From: an uncultured bacterium
Lineage (GTDB): Bacteria > Bacteroidota > Bacteroidia > Bacteroidales > Bacteroidaceae
NCBI GenBank assembly: GCA_905215345.1
Contig: CAJMPR010000011.1
Coordinates: 60,817 to 124,816, forward strand
DNA: 64,000 nt
Direction: 5' to 3'
The notes below the pieces were generated by a model that saw nothing but the letters and a program-made list of their open reading frames with translations, did not search any database and was not told where the DNA came from. Shown here in pieces: positions 38,492 to 48,045 of this stretch. How positions within the stretch are numbered: position 1 is the stretch's first letter; every line of letters starts with the position of its first letter. The position numbers were made by a program, and so were the translations under genes.

Positions 38492-38992
38492 TTAATTCAA
38501 GTAAGCTGAAAGTTCTGCAGCAGAGATGTTTTTGGCAATAATTACACCATTTTCATCTAATAAATAGTTAGTAAATCCACGGCTTAAACGATACTTTTTA
38601 AATAAGCCTGAGGACTCGCCTTTAGTTTCCACGAAACAAGTGGGCGTAACTATTTGATCCTTACGAATAGTTTCCTTAAAGATAGACTGATATTCATCAA
38701 ACGATACGGAAACCATTTCCACATTATTATGGGAAGCAGCACGAAGCACATTGCTTAAATTTGCATTTTGCATCCGGGAATGTGCGTCATAACTTGCCCA
38801 AAAACTGAGTAACACATATTTGCCTTTCATATTTGACAGATTAGCAATTTGTTGCTCAGCAGACATAGATTGAATTTTAAAATCCGGGGCTATGTCACCC
38901 AAATTCAAACCTCCGGTCGGTTTGTCTTTTTCTACGAAAGAAGTCAAGGAACTTATTAGTAATACAACAAAAATCCATTTTACATATTTCAT
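38492..38992 (-). CDS. Thioredoxin-fold protein without active-site cysteines
   Basis: The product is 166 aa with an N-terminal hydrophobic segment or signal (YVKWIFVVLLISSLTSF). The TlpA/AhpC-TSA-like region shows GDIAPDFKIQSM and KYVLLSFWASYDAHSRMQNA. In TlpA proteins this place reads WASWCGPC; both cysteines are replaced here (WASYDAHS). The rest of the fold (VEMVSVSFDEYQSIFK, TNYLLDENGVIIA) is intact. It is probably a periplasmic redox-inactive homologue. A long structured leader precedes it. Confidence 0.75.
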   Translation of the reverse strand: MKYVKWIFVVLLISSLTSFVEKDKPTGGLNLGDIAPDFKIQSMSAEQQIANLSNMKGKYVLLSFWASYDAHSRMQNANLSNVLRAASHNNVEMVSVSFDEYQSIFKETIRKDQIVTPTCFVETKGESSGLFKKYRLSRGFTNYLLDENGVIIAKNISAAELSAYLN

Positions 38993-39120
38993 GTAACGCG
39001 GTTTTGGTTAATACTATCCGGGGACTGTCCTTTTTGGCAGTGATTTCTTCCCGGAATATCGTCTCTTAGGCTTTACAATGAGAGGAATTCATTGATAATC
39101 AAAGCCTTTAAATCTGAAAT
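38993..39120 (-). promoter_or_regulatory. Structured 5' leader of the thioredoxin-fold gene
   Basis: The likely start site near 39120 leaves about 125 nt of leader. Two stem-loops are visible. One is AGGCTTT ... CAATGA/TCATTG ... AAAGCCT (39068-39112). The other is TCCGGG ... CCCGGA with an inner ACTGCC-AAAAA-GGACAGT (39018-39056). This is more structure than other leaders in the window. Possible cis-regulatory RNA or protein-binding site; no known riboswitch class recognised. Confidence 0.4.
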
Positions 39121-39126
39121 CGGGTG

Positions 39127-39159
39127 CAAAGGTAAGTAATTCTTAAAGTAACTTCCAAA
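39127..39159 (-). promoter_or_regulatory. Bacteroides promoter for the thioredoxin-fold gene
   Basis: On the minus strand TTTG (39156-39159) and TACCTTTG (39127-39134) are spaced by 21 nt, matching TTTG-N21-TAnnTTTG. Transcription would start near 39120. Confidence 0.6.
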
Positions 39160-39342
39160 TAAACAAGTGATTTTCTTACTTTTTCACTGTGCTTTTTTAT
39201 GTTATTTAGCATAAATAGCGAGATTTTTCCCTACTTTTGTTGCCGAAAAATAGATTATACATCAGTAAAGTACGGAATAAATTTTCTATTGCATTTGATT
39301 TACGCTATTTTTGTAATTTGTTATTCTATAAATAAAAAACTT

Positions 39343-40572
39343 ATGCAACCATTGAATACAGAACTTATCCTTATCCGTGTTACGGGAGAAGATCGCCCGG
39401 GATTAACGGCATCGGTTACAGAGATTTTGGCTAAATACGATGCGACTATTCTCGACATCGGACAAGCTGATATTCATAATACTTTATCGTTAGGTATATT
39501 ATGTAAGACGGAAGAGCAACATTCCGGATTTATTATGAAAGAATTACTTTTTAAAGCATCTTCCTTGGGGGTGACTATTCGCTTCTATCCTATTACAGCC
39601 AAAGAGTATGAAGATTGGGTGAATATGCAGGGTAAAAATCGGTACATTCTTACTTTGCTTGGTCGTAAACTCTCGGCTCGTCAGATATCCTCTGTAACTC
39701 GTATTTTAGCTGAACAAGGGATGAATATTGATGCTATAAAGCGTTTGACCGGTCGTATTCCATTGGATGAATGTGAAGCCAGAACACGTGCCTGTATTGA
39801 ATTTTCAGTACGTGGTACTCCCAAGGACCGTATCGCTATGCAGGAACAGTTGATGCAGTTGGCAAGTGATTTGGAGATGGACTTCTCTTTTCAACAAGAC
39901 AATATGTATCGACGTATGCGTCGATTGATTTGCTTCGATATGGATTCTACATTAATCGAAACTGAAGTTATTGATGAACTGGCATTGCGTGCTGGTGTAG
40001 GTGAACAAGTAAAAGCTATTACAGAGCGTGCCATGCGTGGAGAGATTGATTTTACCGAAAGTTTTCGTGAACGGGTGGCATTGCTCAAAGGATTGGATGA
40101 ATCTGTAATGCAGGAGATTGCTGAAAGCTTGCCTATTACTGAAGGCGTTGATCGCTTGATGTTTGTGCTAAAGAAATATGGTTATAAGATTGCTATTCTT
40201 TCGGGTGGTTTTACTTATTTCGGACAATATCTTCAAAAGAAATATGGTATTGATTATGTCTATGCCAATGAGTTGGAGATAGAGAATGGCAAGCTTACAG
40301 GACGTTACCTGGGTGATGTAGTCGATGGAAAACGAAAAGCGGAATTATTGCGTTTGATAGCGCAAGTTGAAAAAGTGGATATAGCCCAGACTATTGCAGT
40401 TGGTGATGGAGCGAATGATTTACCAATGTTGGGAATTGCCGGATTGGGTATTGCTTTTCATGCCAAGCCGAAAGTTGTAGCAAATGCAAAACAGTCTATC
40501 AATACTATTGGCTTGGATGGAGTTCTTTATTTCTTGGGCTTTAAAGATTCTTATATAGATATTCCCCGATAG
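39343..40572 (+). CDS. serB: Phosphoserine phosphatase with N-terminal ACT domains
   Basis: The product is 409 aa from ATG 39343 (MQPLNTELILIRVTGEDRPG); upstream frame belongs to the promoter region (TATTTTTG at 39306). Residues 1-170 are two ACT-like regulatory domains. The HAD core has CFDMDSTLIETEVIDELALR (Asp nucleophile near 196), LSGGFTYFG, and AVGDGANDLPML. It makes serine from phosphoserine and may respond to serine through the ACT domains. Confidence 0.9.
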   Translation: MQPLNTELILIRVTGEDRPGLTASVTEILAKYDATILDIGQADIHNTLSLGILCKTEEQHSGFIMKELLFKASSLGVTIRFYPITAKEYEDWVNMQGKNRYILTLLGRKLSARQISSVTRILAEQGMNIDAIKRLTGRIPLDECEARTRACIEFSVRGTPKDRIAMQEQLMQLASDLEMDFSFQQDNMYRRMRRLICFDMDSTLIETEVIDELALRAGVGEQVKAITERAMRGEIDFTESFRERVALLKGLDESVMQEIAESLPITEGVDRLMFVLKKYGYKIAILSGGFTYFGQYLQKKYGIDYVYANELEIENGKLTGRYLGDVVDGKRKAELLRLIAQVEKVDIAQTIAVGDGANDLPMLGIAGLGIAFHAKPKVVANAKQSINTIGLDGVLYFLGFKDSYIDIPR

Positions 40573-40586
40573 AGAAATAATTTTAT

Positions 40587-40627
40587 AAGTTCCTAAGGTA
40601 ATTCATTATCCTTAGGAACTTATTTTT
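40587..40627 (+). terminator. Terminator after serB
   Basis: AAGTTCCTAAGG ... CCTTAGGAACTT is a perfect 12-bp stem followed by ATTTTTG, 15 bp after the stop. Confidence 0.8.
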
Positions 40628-40712
40628 GATTACGTAAGTTTGTTTTAGAAGCCTTTTCTTTATCATTATCTTAAGATAAGTTCTGCCTTTATTAAAAAAT
40701 AGGCAAGCTTAT

Positions 40713-40743
40713 TTTGTTCTGCTTTCGGTTTGCATTATCTTTG
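40713..40743 (+). promoter_or_regulatory. Bacteroides promoter for DEAD-box helicase
   Basis: TTTG (40713-40716), 19 nt, then TATCTTTG (40736-40743) matches the consensus exactly. It overlaps the GTG at 40743, so translation must begin at ATG 40764. Confidence 0.8.
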
Positions 40744-40763
40744 TGAGCAAATTGAAGAAATAC

Positions 40764-42029
40764 ATGAAGTTTTCTGAACTACAATTAAATGGCAACGTGC
40801 TTGAAGCGCTGGATGCCATGCGCTTTGAAGAGTGCACTCCTATACAAGCAGAATCAATTCCTGTCATACTTGAAGGTCGCGACCTGATAGCCGTAGCACA
40901 AACCGGAACGGGGAAAACAGCTGCATATTTGTTGCCAATATTGAATAGACTCTCAGGTGGGGAACATCCTGAAGATTCAATAAACTGTATTGTGATGGCT
41001 CCTACCCGTGAGTTGGCACAACAGATAGATCAACAAATGGAAGGTTTTTCATATTTCATGCCGGTGAGTAGTGTAGCCGTTTATGGAGGTAATGATGGAG
41101 TATTGTTTGAACAGCAAAAGAAAGGACTGACTTTGGGGGCGGATGTTGTCATTGCTACCCCCGGACGTTTGATAGCTCATCTTAGCTTAGGCTATGTTGA
41201 TCTTTCCCGTGTCTCCTACTTCATTTTAGATGAAGCAGACCGTATGCTGGATATGGGATTTTATGATGATATAATGCAGATCGTTAAATTTTTGCCGAAA
41301 GAACGTCAAACAATCATGTTTTCGGCTACAATGCCCGCTAAAATACAACAGTTGGCAAAAAGCATTTTGAATAATCCTGCGGAAGTCAAGTTGGCTGTTT
41401 CCAAACCTGCTGAGAAAATCGTGCAAGCCGCTTATATTTGTTATGAAAACCAGAAGCTGGGTATTATCCGTACTCTCTTTGCTGAACAAACACCGGAACG
41501 CGTCATTATTTTTGCCTCTTCCAAATTGAAAGTGAAAGAAGTTACTAAGGCTTTAAAGCAAATGAAACTCAATGTCGGAGAAATGCATTCCGATTTGGAG
41601 CAGGCACAACGTGAAGAAGTTATGTACGAATTCAAGGCCGGACGAGTTAATATTTTGGTTGCTACCGATATTGTGGCCCGTGGTATTGATATAGACGATA
41701 TTCGTTTGGTTATCAATTATGATGTACCTCATGACAGTGAAGATTATGTGCATCGTATAGGTCGTACTGCACGTGCTAACAATGATGGAGTTGCATTGAC
41801 TTTTGTTAGTGAGAAAGAGCAAAGTAACTTTAAATCTATAGAGAACTTTCTGGAGAAAGAAATATATAAGATTCCTGTTCCCGAAGAATTGGGTGAAGCT
41901 CCTGAATATAAGCCACGCTCCTATGAAGGTAATAAACGGGGGAATTTCAAAGGACGTCATAATGGTGGAAATAACAAAAACCGGAATAACCGAAAAGGTA
42001 AACACCCCCAGTCAAAGAAACAAGAATAG
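40764..42029 (+). CDS. DEAD-box RNA helicase (RhlE-like)
   Basis: The product is 421 aa from ATG 40764 (MKFSELQLNGNVLEALDAMR). The motifs are Q region CTPIQAESIP, AQTGTGKTAAY, PTRELAQQI, LDEADRML, FSATMP, VATDIVARGIDIDD, and HRIGRTARA. The C-terminal about 45 residues are basic and Asn/Gly/Arg-rich (RHNGGNNKNRNNRKG) for RNA binding. It likely acts in ribosome assembly or RNA decay. The GTG start in the promoter is rejected. Confidence 0.9.
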   Translation: MKFSELQLNGNVLEALDAMRFEECTPIQAESIPVILEGRDLIAVAQTGTGKTAAYLLPILNRLSGGEHPEDSINCIVMAPTRELAQQIDQQMEGFSYFMPVSSVAVYGGNDGVLFEQQKKGLTLGADVVIATPGRLIAHLSLGYVDLSRVSYFILDEADRMLDMGFYDDIMQIVKFLPKERQTIMFSATMPAKIQQLAKSILNNPAEVKLAVSKPAEKIVQAAYICYENQKLGIIRTLFAEQTPERVIIFASSKLKVKEVTKALKQMKLNVGEMHSDLEQAQREEVMYEFKAGRVNILVATDIVARGIDIDDIRLVINYDVPHDSEDYVHRIGRTARANNDGVALTFVSEKEQSNFKSIENFLEKEIYKIPVPEELGEAPEYKPRSYEGNKRGNFKGRHNGGNNKNRNNRKGKHPQSKKQE

Positions 42030-42036
42030 AATAATA

Positions 42037-42062
42037 TAGCGGAGAATTACTCCGCTTTTTTT
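42037..42062. terminator. Bidirectional terminator, helicase / lipoprotein
   Basis: AGCGGAG-AATTA-CTCCGCT is followed by TTTTTTT. It overlaps the lipoprotein gene's stop at 42047 on the other strand. Confidence 0.75.
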
Positions 42063-42838
42063 ATGGTCATCTGATTATCAAAACTTATAGTAATATTTAC
42101 CAGATTACTTACGGAGCTTTCCGGAACACATAAATTAGCCTGATATTGATAACCTTTATTATTTACTCCTATAAAGTCCATATCTGCAAGTATCATCGGG
42201 CTTAAAAGCTCATCGGAAAAGATATCAGAGAACATTTTCTTTGTGATGTCTTTTCCATAAAGCTGTTTTTTCCCTTCGTATATACAGATATGTATAACAT
42301 TATCATAGTAAACATTATCTACACTGATTCCATTTTCTGAATATGATGTTTTGGTTACTTTCATGTTAGAAGGATTCACGTAGACATATCCGCGATAACG
42401 TGTTCCTTTGTACATGACTATACTATCTTTCTTTATTACCTCCATGGTAGTGGGAATGATTTCTATTTCTCGATTATTAAAAACGAGAATATCCTCAGGA
42501 CTTTCTGATTTATGTAGTTTTAAGACTTCATCTGCCAGAGAATGAAACCAAAAGCTATACTCAGTTTGGCGGTCTATTTTATATGCTACTGTATTGTTAC
42601 CATATACAAAAAGCGTATCCCTTACTATCTTAAATGATACAGGAATATTTTGAGGGTTAGCATAGTATATCGTATCACCTTCAATACGCATTAATGGCAA
42701 TTCCGTTTCATCATCTACCCAAATCCCTTGTAGTAAAGTTTTAGCTGTAATGTCTTCTTCGGTAATCTTTTTTTCTTTGCTATTACCGCATGCAATCAAT
42801 CCTATGACGCAACACAACTCAATAATGAGTTTTCTCAT
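42047..42838 (-). CDS. DUF4738-type lipoprotein
   Basis: The product is 263 aa with a signal sequence and lipobox (ELCCVIGLIACGNSKEKKI). The mature part is beta-rich: a start ELPLMRIEGDTIYYANPQNI and a C-terminal half (KGYQYQANLCVPESSVSNLV) typical of the Bacteroides DUF4738 lipoproteins. It follows ugd by 15 bp and is probably the last gene of the polysaccharide operon. Function unknown. Confidence 0.7.
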   Translation of the reverse strand: MRKLIIELCCVIGLIACGNSKEKKITEEDITAKTLLQGIWVDDETELPLMRIEGDTIYYANPQNIPVSFKIVRDTLFVYGNNTVAYKIDRQTEYSFWFHSLADEVLKLHKSESPEDILVFNNREIEIIPTTMEVIKKDSIVMYKGTRYRGYVYVNPSNMKVTKTSYSENGISVDNVYYDNVIHICIYEGKKQLYGKDITKKMFSDIFSDELLSPMILADMDFIGVNNKGYQYQANLCVPESSVSNLVNITISFDNQMTIKKAE

Positions 42839-42853
42839 GTTTATCCCCTCCCT

Positions 42854-44167
42854 TTATTTACCTATGCAGCGATAAGTAAATCCAAGTTCTTCTATTTCTT
42901 TCTTTTCGTAAATATTGCGACCATCCAATAAAACCGGTGTTTTCATTGATTTCCTGATAACTGCCCATGATGGCAATCGGAATTCTTTCCATTCTGTAAC
43001 TAACATTAAAGCGTCAGCATCAAGTATGGCATCATACATGTCAGAGGCGTAATAAACACTTTCACCTATTCTACGACGGCACTCATTCATCGCAGCCGGA
43101 TCGTAAGCACGTACTTTGCAGCCGGCATTCAAAAGTTTGTTTATCAGAATCATTGACGGAGCTTCACGCATATCATCTGTTTCAGGTTTAAATGCCAATC
43201 CCCATATAGCAATTGTCTTATCTTGTAAATCGCCATTGAAGTGTCGTTGCAGTTTTTCAAACAAAACACTTTTCTGGTTTTCGTTCACTGCTTCTACGGC
43301 TTCAAGTACCCGCATTTTATAACCATTTTGTTCGGCAGTCTTTATCAAGGCCTTTACATCTTTAGGGAAACAAGAGCCGCCATAGCCAATGCCTGGATAA
43401 AGAAATTTTCGTCCGATGCGTGTATCTGAGCCAATACCACTACGAACCATATTTACATCAGCTCCAACCAGCTCACACAAATTAGCAATATCATTCATGA
43501 AGCTGATACGGGTTGCAAGCATTGAATTAGCTGCATATTTTGTCATCTCTGCGGAGGGGATATCCATAAAAATAACACGGAAGTTATTGAGCAAAAACGG
43601 TTTATAGAGTTTGCTCATTAACTTTTTGGCGCGTTCGGATTCTACTCCCACTACAACGCGGTCCGGACTCATAAAATCACTAACCGCATTACCTTCTTTC
43701 AGGAACTCCGGATTGGACGCAACATCAAATTCCAGTTGCACTCCCCGCTTATCCAGTTCTTCCTGAATAGCTGCACGAACTTTTTTAGCTGTGCCAACGG
43801 GTACGGTACTTTTGGTCACTACCAATACATATTTCTTCATAGTGCGTCCGATGGTTCGTGCTACTTCGAGTACGTAACTCAAGTCCGCGCTGCCATCTTC
43901 ATCGGGAGGAGTACCTACGGCACTGAATATAACATCCACTTCGTTCAAGCAACTTTCCAAAGATGTGGTGAATTTTAGACGGCCGGCTTTTACATTTCTA
44001 TTCACCATTTCTTCCAAGCCATTTTCATAGATTGGAATAAATCCTTTCTTTAATGCATCTATCTTGTCACTATTGGTATCGACGCATATAACGTTTACGC
44101 CAATTTCTGCAAAGCAGGTGCCAGTTACTAAACCGACATATCCTGTACCGACAATCGCTATTTTCAT
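42854..44167 (-). CDS. ugd: UDP-glucose 6-dehydrogenase
   Basis: The product is 437 aa. The Rossmann start MKIAIVGTGYVGLVTGTCFA binds NAD, and the catalytic Cys is in YGGSCFPKDVKAL (about residue 260). FKPETDDMREAPS in the C-terminal domain is typical. It makes UDP-glucuronate for surface polysaccharides. It starts 3 bp after rfbC. Confidence 0.95.
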   Translation of the reverse strand: MKIAIVGTGYVGLVTGTCFAEIGVNVICVDTNSDKIDALKKGFIPIYENGLEEMVNRNVKAGRLKFTTSLESCLNEVDVIFSAVGTPPDEDGSADLSYVLEVARTIGRTMKKYVLVVTKSTVPVGTAKKVRAAIQEELDKRGVQLEFDVASNPEFLKEGNAVSDFMSPDRVVVGVESERAKKLMSKLYKPFLLNNFRVIFMDIPSAEMTKYAANSMLATRISFMNDIANLCELVGADVNMVRSGIGSDTRIGRKFLYPGIGYGGSCFPKDVKALIKTAEQNGYKMRVLEAVEAVNENQKSVLFEKLQRHFNGDLQDKTIAIWGLAFKPETDDMREAPSMILINKLLNAGCKVRAYDPAAMNECRRRIGESVYYASDMYDAILDADALMLVTEWKEFRLPSWAVIRKSMKTPVLLDGRNIYEKKEIEELGFTYRCIGK

Positions 44168-44170
44168 ATC

Positions 44171-44719
44171 TTACTTGAAATATTCTGCATCCTTAAATGA
44201 TACAGCATGTCCGTCTTTTTCTGATAATAAAAGCTGTGATTCTGCAACCGGCCAATTAATGCCCACAGTCTCATCATTAAAACGAATAGAAGCTTCGGCT
44301 TGTGGTGCGTAAGCATTATCTACCTTATATGTGAAGATTGCTTCTTCACTGAGAACTAAAAAACCATGGGCAAAACCACGGGGTATAAAGAATTGGCGTT
44401 TATTCTCTTCGCTGAGTTCTACACTTACGTACTTGCCGAAAGTGGGAGAAGACTGACGTAAATCAACGGCTACATCCAATACTTTACCTTTTATGACGCG
44501 TACCAGCTTGGCTTGGCTATAATCTCCTTTTTGATAATGGAGCCCACGCAATACACCGAAGGACGATTTTGATTCATTGTCCTGGACAAAATGTACATCA
44601 CCGACATTAGTACGAAATTCCTCTTCCTTGAATGCTTCCATAAAATATCCGCGCGCATCATTGAACACTCTTGGTTCTATGATCCAGACACCATCAATTT
44701 CTGTTTGTATGTAGTTCAT
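44171..44719 (-). CDS. rfbC: dTDP-4-dehydrorhamnose 3,5-epimerase
   Basis: The product is 182 aa. The motifs FMEAFKEEEFR, VQDNESKSSFGVLRGLHYQK (with the catalytic His) and FIPRGFAHGFLVLSEEAIF match RmlC/RfbC. It catalyses a step to dTDP-L-rhamnose. No rfbA, B or D is adjacent; these must lie elsewhere. It is co-transcribed with ugd and the Wzi-like gene. Confidence 0.92.
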   Translation of the reverse strand: MNYIQTEIDGVWIIEPRVFNDARGYFMEAFKEEEFRTNVGDVHFVQDNESKSSFGVLRGLHYQKGDYSQAKLVRVIKGKVLDVAVDLRQSSPTFGKYVSVELSEENKRQFFIPRGFAHGFLVLSEEAIFTYKVDNAYAPQAEASIRFNDETVGINWPVAESQLLLSEKDGHAVSFKDAEYFK

Positions 44720-44723
44720 TGCT

Positions 44724-46157
44724 TTAAAATGTTTTATGTATCTTTAATTGAAATCCGAAATTATCCCCGTATATCTCTCCCATATCCAAAGCGAGGGATG
44801 CATTGAAGTTCCAACCTGTCCACTTTTGGGGAGCAAAATTGAAAGCGGCATATGCAGAAAAGTTCTCTAATACATCTAAAGTTGGTGCTCCCGGTGTTCC
44901 CCATGTTCTGTTATGGCTCATTTTGGCAATGTAGCTCCATTCCTGACTGATTTTCCCACTCCATCCTATATGTATTGCTTTTATCCGGTTATATTTGAAA
45001 GTCATATCTCCATCTTTATTATAAATAGGTGATGCTATCAATGGATTGGCAATCATCATTCCCCAATGTGACCAACCGGGATATAGTCCATTGTTATAGT
45101 AATTATCAGAGCCTCCTGTTTTATGTACCGGACCTTCTTCCGGGTTGTGCAATCCATGTAACGGTCCACTCATATTGGTGGTTTGTAAAAACTCAAAGAC
45201 CACCGCATTAATAGGATTGAAGTTTTTGAAGTTCAATTCAAGTCCCCACAGACCATCCCAGCCGTTTTGTTTGCCCATTGCCGAAAAATCATCAAAGTGA
45301 TTACTCAGATAAGCGCTGATTGAAAAATCCTTAGCACGGTGAGTAAGCCTGATTTGTTGGCTACCCAAAAAGTTTCCTTGGAAAAACTCCCTATCATTGT
45401 AAGGGCTGTCTTCACTTCCGGCTCCGGGAATGAAAACTCTAAAATAATCCTTCCAGGTATTACCTAAATCAGACGATACACCATTCCCATCTACCCAATG
45501 ACCACCAAATTGTGTATCAAGAGTCATTCCTATATCCAATTGCCACTTGCCATTTGGAACTCCCACTCTGATAAAACCTTCCTTATGATGATATTTGATG
45601 TCTTTGGTGTACCAATATCCCGGTCCCACTTTCTGCTCCTGATATTTATTATCGGTAAACCATCCATAAGATATTTCACCCTTTATAGCCAAACGGGGAA
45701 GAATGTAAAGATATTCAGGAATACCCACCATTATTTGAGGTATGGGTTTTGCGTTCCCCGACCAAGTCATGTCACCGCTACTTAGGGCATTATTGAGTAA
45801 CGGAGCACCTTTTTCCCGGCTTCCGGCGAAAAGTCCCAGCCATTTATAACGTACATCTATATATGCCTGCTGAATAAAAATATCTTTGCTGCTTTTAAAA
45901 TTCATTCCGGCAGCAGCTACCAAATCCAGCTTCTCTTCAAATTTCCACTTGCCTAACTCGTGCTTATACCCTACCCCTCCTCTTATATAGGTATTGTTAT
46001 AAATAGAACCAAGTCCATGTTGATTACTTACTTGCCATAATGGAGTGTTATCTCCGGTATGCACCGTAGCACCATATTCAACAAAGGGAGATACTTGTGC
46101 CACGGCAATGCTGCTTCCGGCTAACAAAAAAGTCAATAAACAGATAGGGATACGCAT
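44724..46157 (-). CDS. Wzi-like capsule assembly outer-membrane protein
   Basis: The product is 477 aa from ATG 46157 (MRIPICLLTFLLAGSSIAVA, then Q), a classical signal peptide; the longer frame from 46208 is disfavoured. The mature protein is an all-beta barrel with aromatic girdles (WKFEEKLDLVAAAGMNFKSS, LGLFAGSREKGAPLLN, SPIYNKDGDMTFKYNRIKAI), typical of the capsule assembly Wzi family. It would anchor surface polysaccharide, consistent with the sugar-nucleotide genes after it. A TACTTTTG -7 element is at 46256-46263. Confidence 0.8.
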   Translation of the reverse strand: MRIPICLLTFLLAGSSIAVAQVSPFVEYGATVHTGDNTPLWQVSNQHGLGSIYNNTYIRGGVGYKHELGKWKFEEKLDLVAAAGMNFKSSKDIFIQQAYIDVRYKWLGLFAGSREKGAPLLNNALSSGDMTWSGNAKPIPQIMVGIPEYLYILPRLAIKGEISYGWFTDNKYQEQKVGPGYWYTKDIKYHHKEGFIRVGVPNGKWQLDIGMTLDTQFGGHWVDGNGVSSDLGNTWKDYFRVFIPGAGSEDSPYNDREFFQGNFLGSQQIRLTHRAKDFSISAYLSNHFDDFSAMGKQNGWDGLWGLELNFKNFNPINAVVFEFLQTTNMSGPLHGLHNPEEGPVHKTGGSDNYYNNGLYPGWSHWGMMIANPLIASPIYNKDGDMTFKYNRIKAIHIGWSGKISQEWSYIAKMSHNRTWGTPGAPTLDVLENFSAYAAFNFAPQKWTGWNFNASLALDMGEIYGDNFGFQLKIHKTF

Positions 46158-46391
46158 GATCGTTGAGAGCCTATGTATAGTTAAGTACTGAAAGTAATTT
46201 ATGCTCATTTCAAAATATTTTAGCCTTAATTAAAGGAGACGTAATAATAGTGCCGCAAAAGTAGAAAAAAAAACTAATATATCAGGTATGGATGAGAGAG
46301 GAGTTTTCAAAGTTAGCTATGTTTATAAGTTGTTAATAAGAAAAGGGCGGTTAAAGTGGCGTATATCCGATAAATCCGCTATTTTTGTAGC

Positions 46392-47474
46392 ATGATTGAA
46401 TTAGCACAGCATATAGAAGTTTTGTTATTAGAGAACGATTGTGTCATTGTTCCGGGTTTAGGAGGATTTGTTGCCCACTATACTCCGGCAATGAGAGTGG
46501 AGGAAGAAAACATCTTTTTGCCCCCCACCCGTATCATTGGTTTTAATCCTCAATTAAAGATGAATGATGGATTGTTGGTGCAATCATATATGGCTGTGTA
46601 TGGAACTAACTTTTCCGATGCTACTAAGATTGTAGATAAAACAGTTAAGGAATTACTGGTTCTTTTACACGAGAATGGAAAGGTTGATTTGACAAATGTG
46701 GGTGAGCTACGATACACTATTCGTGATACGTATGATTTCATTCCTTATGATAATAAGATTACTACGCCTTATTTATATGGATTTGACAGCTTTGAGATGC
46801 AGAAGTTATCTCAGTTGGAAAAATCTTATGTAGAGAAAACGATTCCTTTTGTTAATGAAGAAGATAAGAAACGTCGATTCGAGTTTAGCATCAAGCGCTC
46901 ATACTTATCTAATGCTGCTGCTATGATTGCGGTCATTGCCTTGTTTTTCTTCCTTTCCACCCCGATAGAGAATACGGAAGTGATGGAGGTTAATTATGCC
47001 CAATTACTTCCAAATGATTTATTCGAGAAAATAGAAAAGCAATCTTTGGTTATTACACCGATTATAGTTCATCAGCAGACTTCTAAGAAGAAAGTGGTTG
47101 CTTCTCAAGTAAAAGAGATACATAGTTCTGAGAAAAGAAATATAACTCCGGTTGCAGTCAAAGAAGTTAAGGTTCGTCAGCAGCCTGTTAATGCTACTCC
47201 TGAGTCTGAGTCTAAGATTTTGGCAACACAAGCCGTTCAAACAGATAAAATGCCCTATCATATTATCATAGCCAGTGTCGCTACTGAAAAAGATGCGGAA
47301 ATTATGGCAAAACAACTTATCGAAAAAGGATTTTCTGATGCAAAAGCTATTATAGGCGAAGGTAAAATGCGGGTTAGTATTCAATCTTGTTCAACACAAG
47401 AAGATGCTTATCGTGCGTTAGGAAAAATTCGTCAGAATGAAACTTTTCAAAATGCATGGGTGTTAAAGAAGTAA
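46392..47474 (+). CDS. HU-CCDC81 / SPOR-domain membrane protein
   Basis: The product is 360 aa. Two tandem HU-like domains (MIELAQHIEVLLLENDCVIV, PGLGGFVAHYTPA) cover residues 1-150. A transmembrane helix (AAAMIAVIALFFFLSTPI) lies near 175-195. A C-terminal SPOR domain (PYHIIIASVATEKDAEIMAK) binds denuded peptidoglycan. This Bacteroidetes-specific architecture suggests a septum or envelope-localised link between DNA-binding-like domains and the cell wall. A TATTTTTG promoter element (46380-46387) sits just upstream. Confidence 0.85.
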   Translation: MIELAQHIEVLLLENDCVIVPGLGGFVAHYTPAMRVEEENIFLPPTRIIGFNPQLKMNDGLLVQSYMAVYGTNFSDATKIVDKTVKELLVLLHENGKVDLTNVGELRYTIRDTYDFIPYDNKITTPYLYGFDSFEMQKLSQLEKSYVEKTIPFVNEEDKKRRFEFSIKRSYLSNAAAMIAVIALFFFLSTPIENTEVMEVNYAQLLPNDLFEKIEKQSLVITPIIVHQQTSKKKVVASQVKEIHSSEKRNITPVAVKEVKVRQQPVNATPESESKILATQAVQTDKMPYHIIIASVATEKDAEIMAKQLIEKGFSDAKAIIGEGKMRVSIQSCSTQEDAYRALGKIRQNETFQNAWVLKK

Positions 47475-47520
47475 TCCTTATGCGTTATTTCTAAATTATC
47501 TAATCTCTATTCTTAAAATT

Positions 47521-48045
47521 ATGAAGCGTATCCGTTGTCCTAAATGTGAAACTTACTTGACGTTCGATGAAACTAAATATAGCGAAGGCCAGTCTTTGGT
47601 TTTTGTATGCGAACAATGCAAAAAGCAATTCAGTATCCGTTTGGGTAAAACGAAAATGAAAGCTACTCAAAAAGAGGAGAAGCTTGATGAGGAAGAATTT
47701 AAGGAAGCTTTTGGAAACATTACTGTTATTGAAAATGTATTTGGCTTTAAACAAGTATTGCCATTACAAGAAGGAGATAATATTATTGGGCGTCGCTGTG
47801 TGGGTACTATTGTGAATGTTCCGATTGAAACCTCGGATATGAGTATGGATCGCAATCATTGTATTATCAATGTAAAACGCAATAAACAAGGAAGGCTCAT
47901 TTATACTCTGCGTGATGCTCCAAGTTTGACGGGTACTTTTTTGAATAACGAAATTTTAGGTGATAAAGACCGTGTTCGTATTGAAGATGGAGCGATTGTG
48001 ACTATTGGAGCTACTACGTTTATTTTACGGGCTGCCGAGGATTAA
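47521..48045 (+). CDS. Zinc-ribbon and FHA-domain protein
   Basis: The product is 174 aa. The N-terminus is a zinc ribbon (IRCPKCETYLTF ... FVCEQCKKQF). The C-terminal about 100 residues are an FHA domain: GDNIIGRRCVGTIVNVPIET, then MSMDRNHCIINVKRNKQG. FHA domains bind phosphothreonine. A kinase is not adjacent. The two-domain layout is common in Bacteroides. The end overlaps the opposite gene by 26 bp. Confidence 0.8.
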   Translation: MKRIRCPKCETYLTFDETKYSEGQSLVFVCEQCKKQFSIRLGKTKMKATQKEEKLDEEEFKEAFGNITVIENVFGFKQVLPLQEGDNIIGRRCVGTIVNVPIETSDMSMDRNHCIINVKRNKQGRLIYTLRDAPSLTGTFLNNEILGDKDRVRIEDGAIVTIGATTFILRAAED

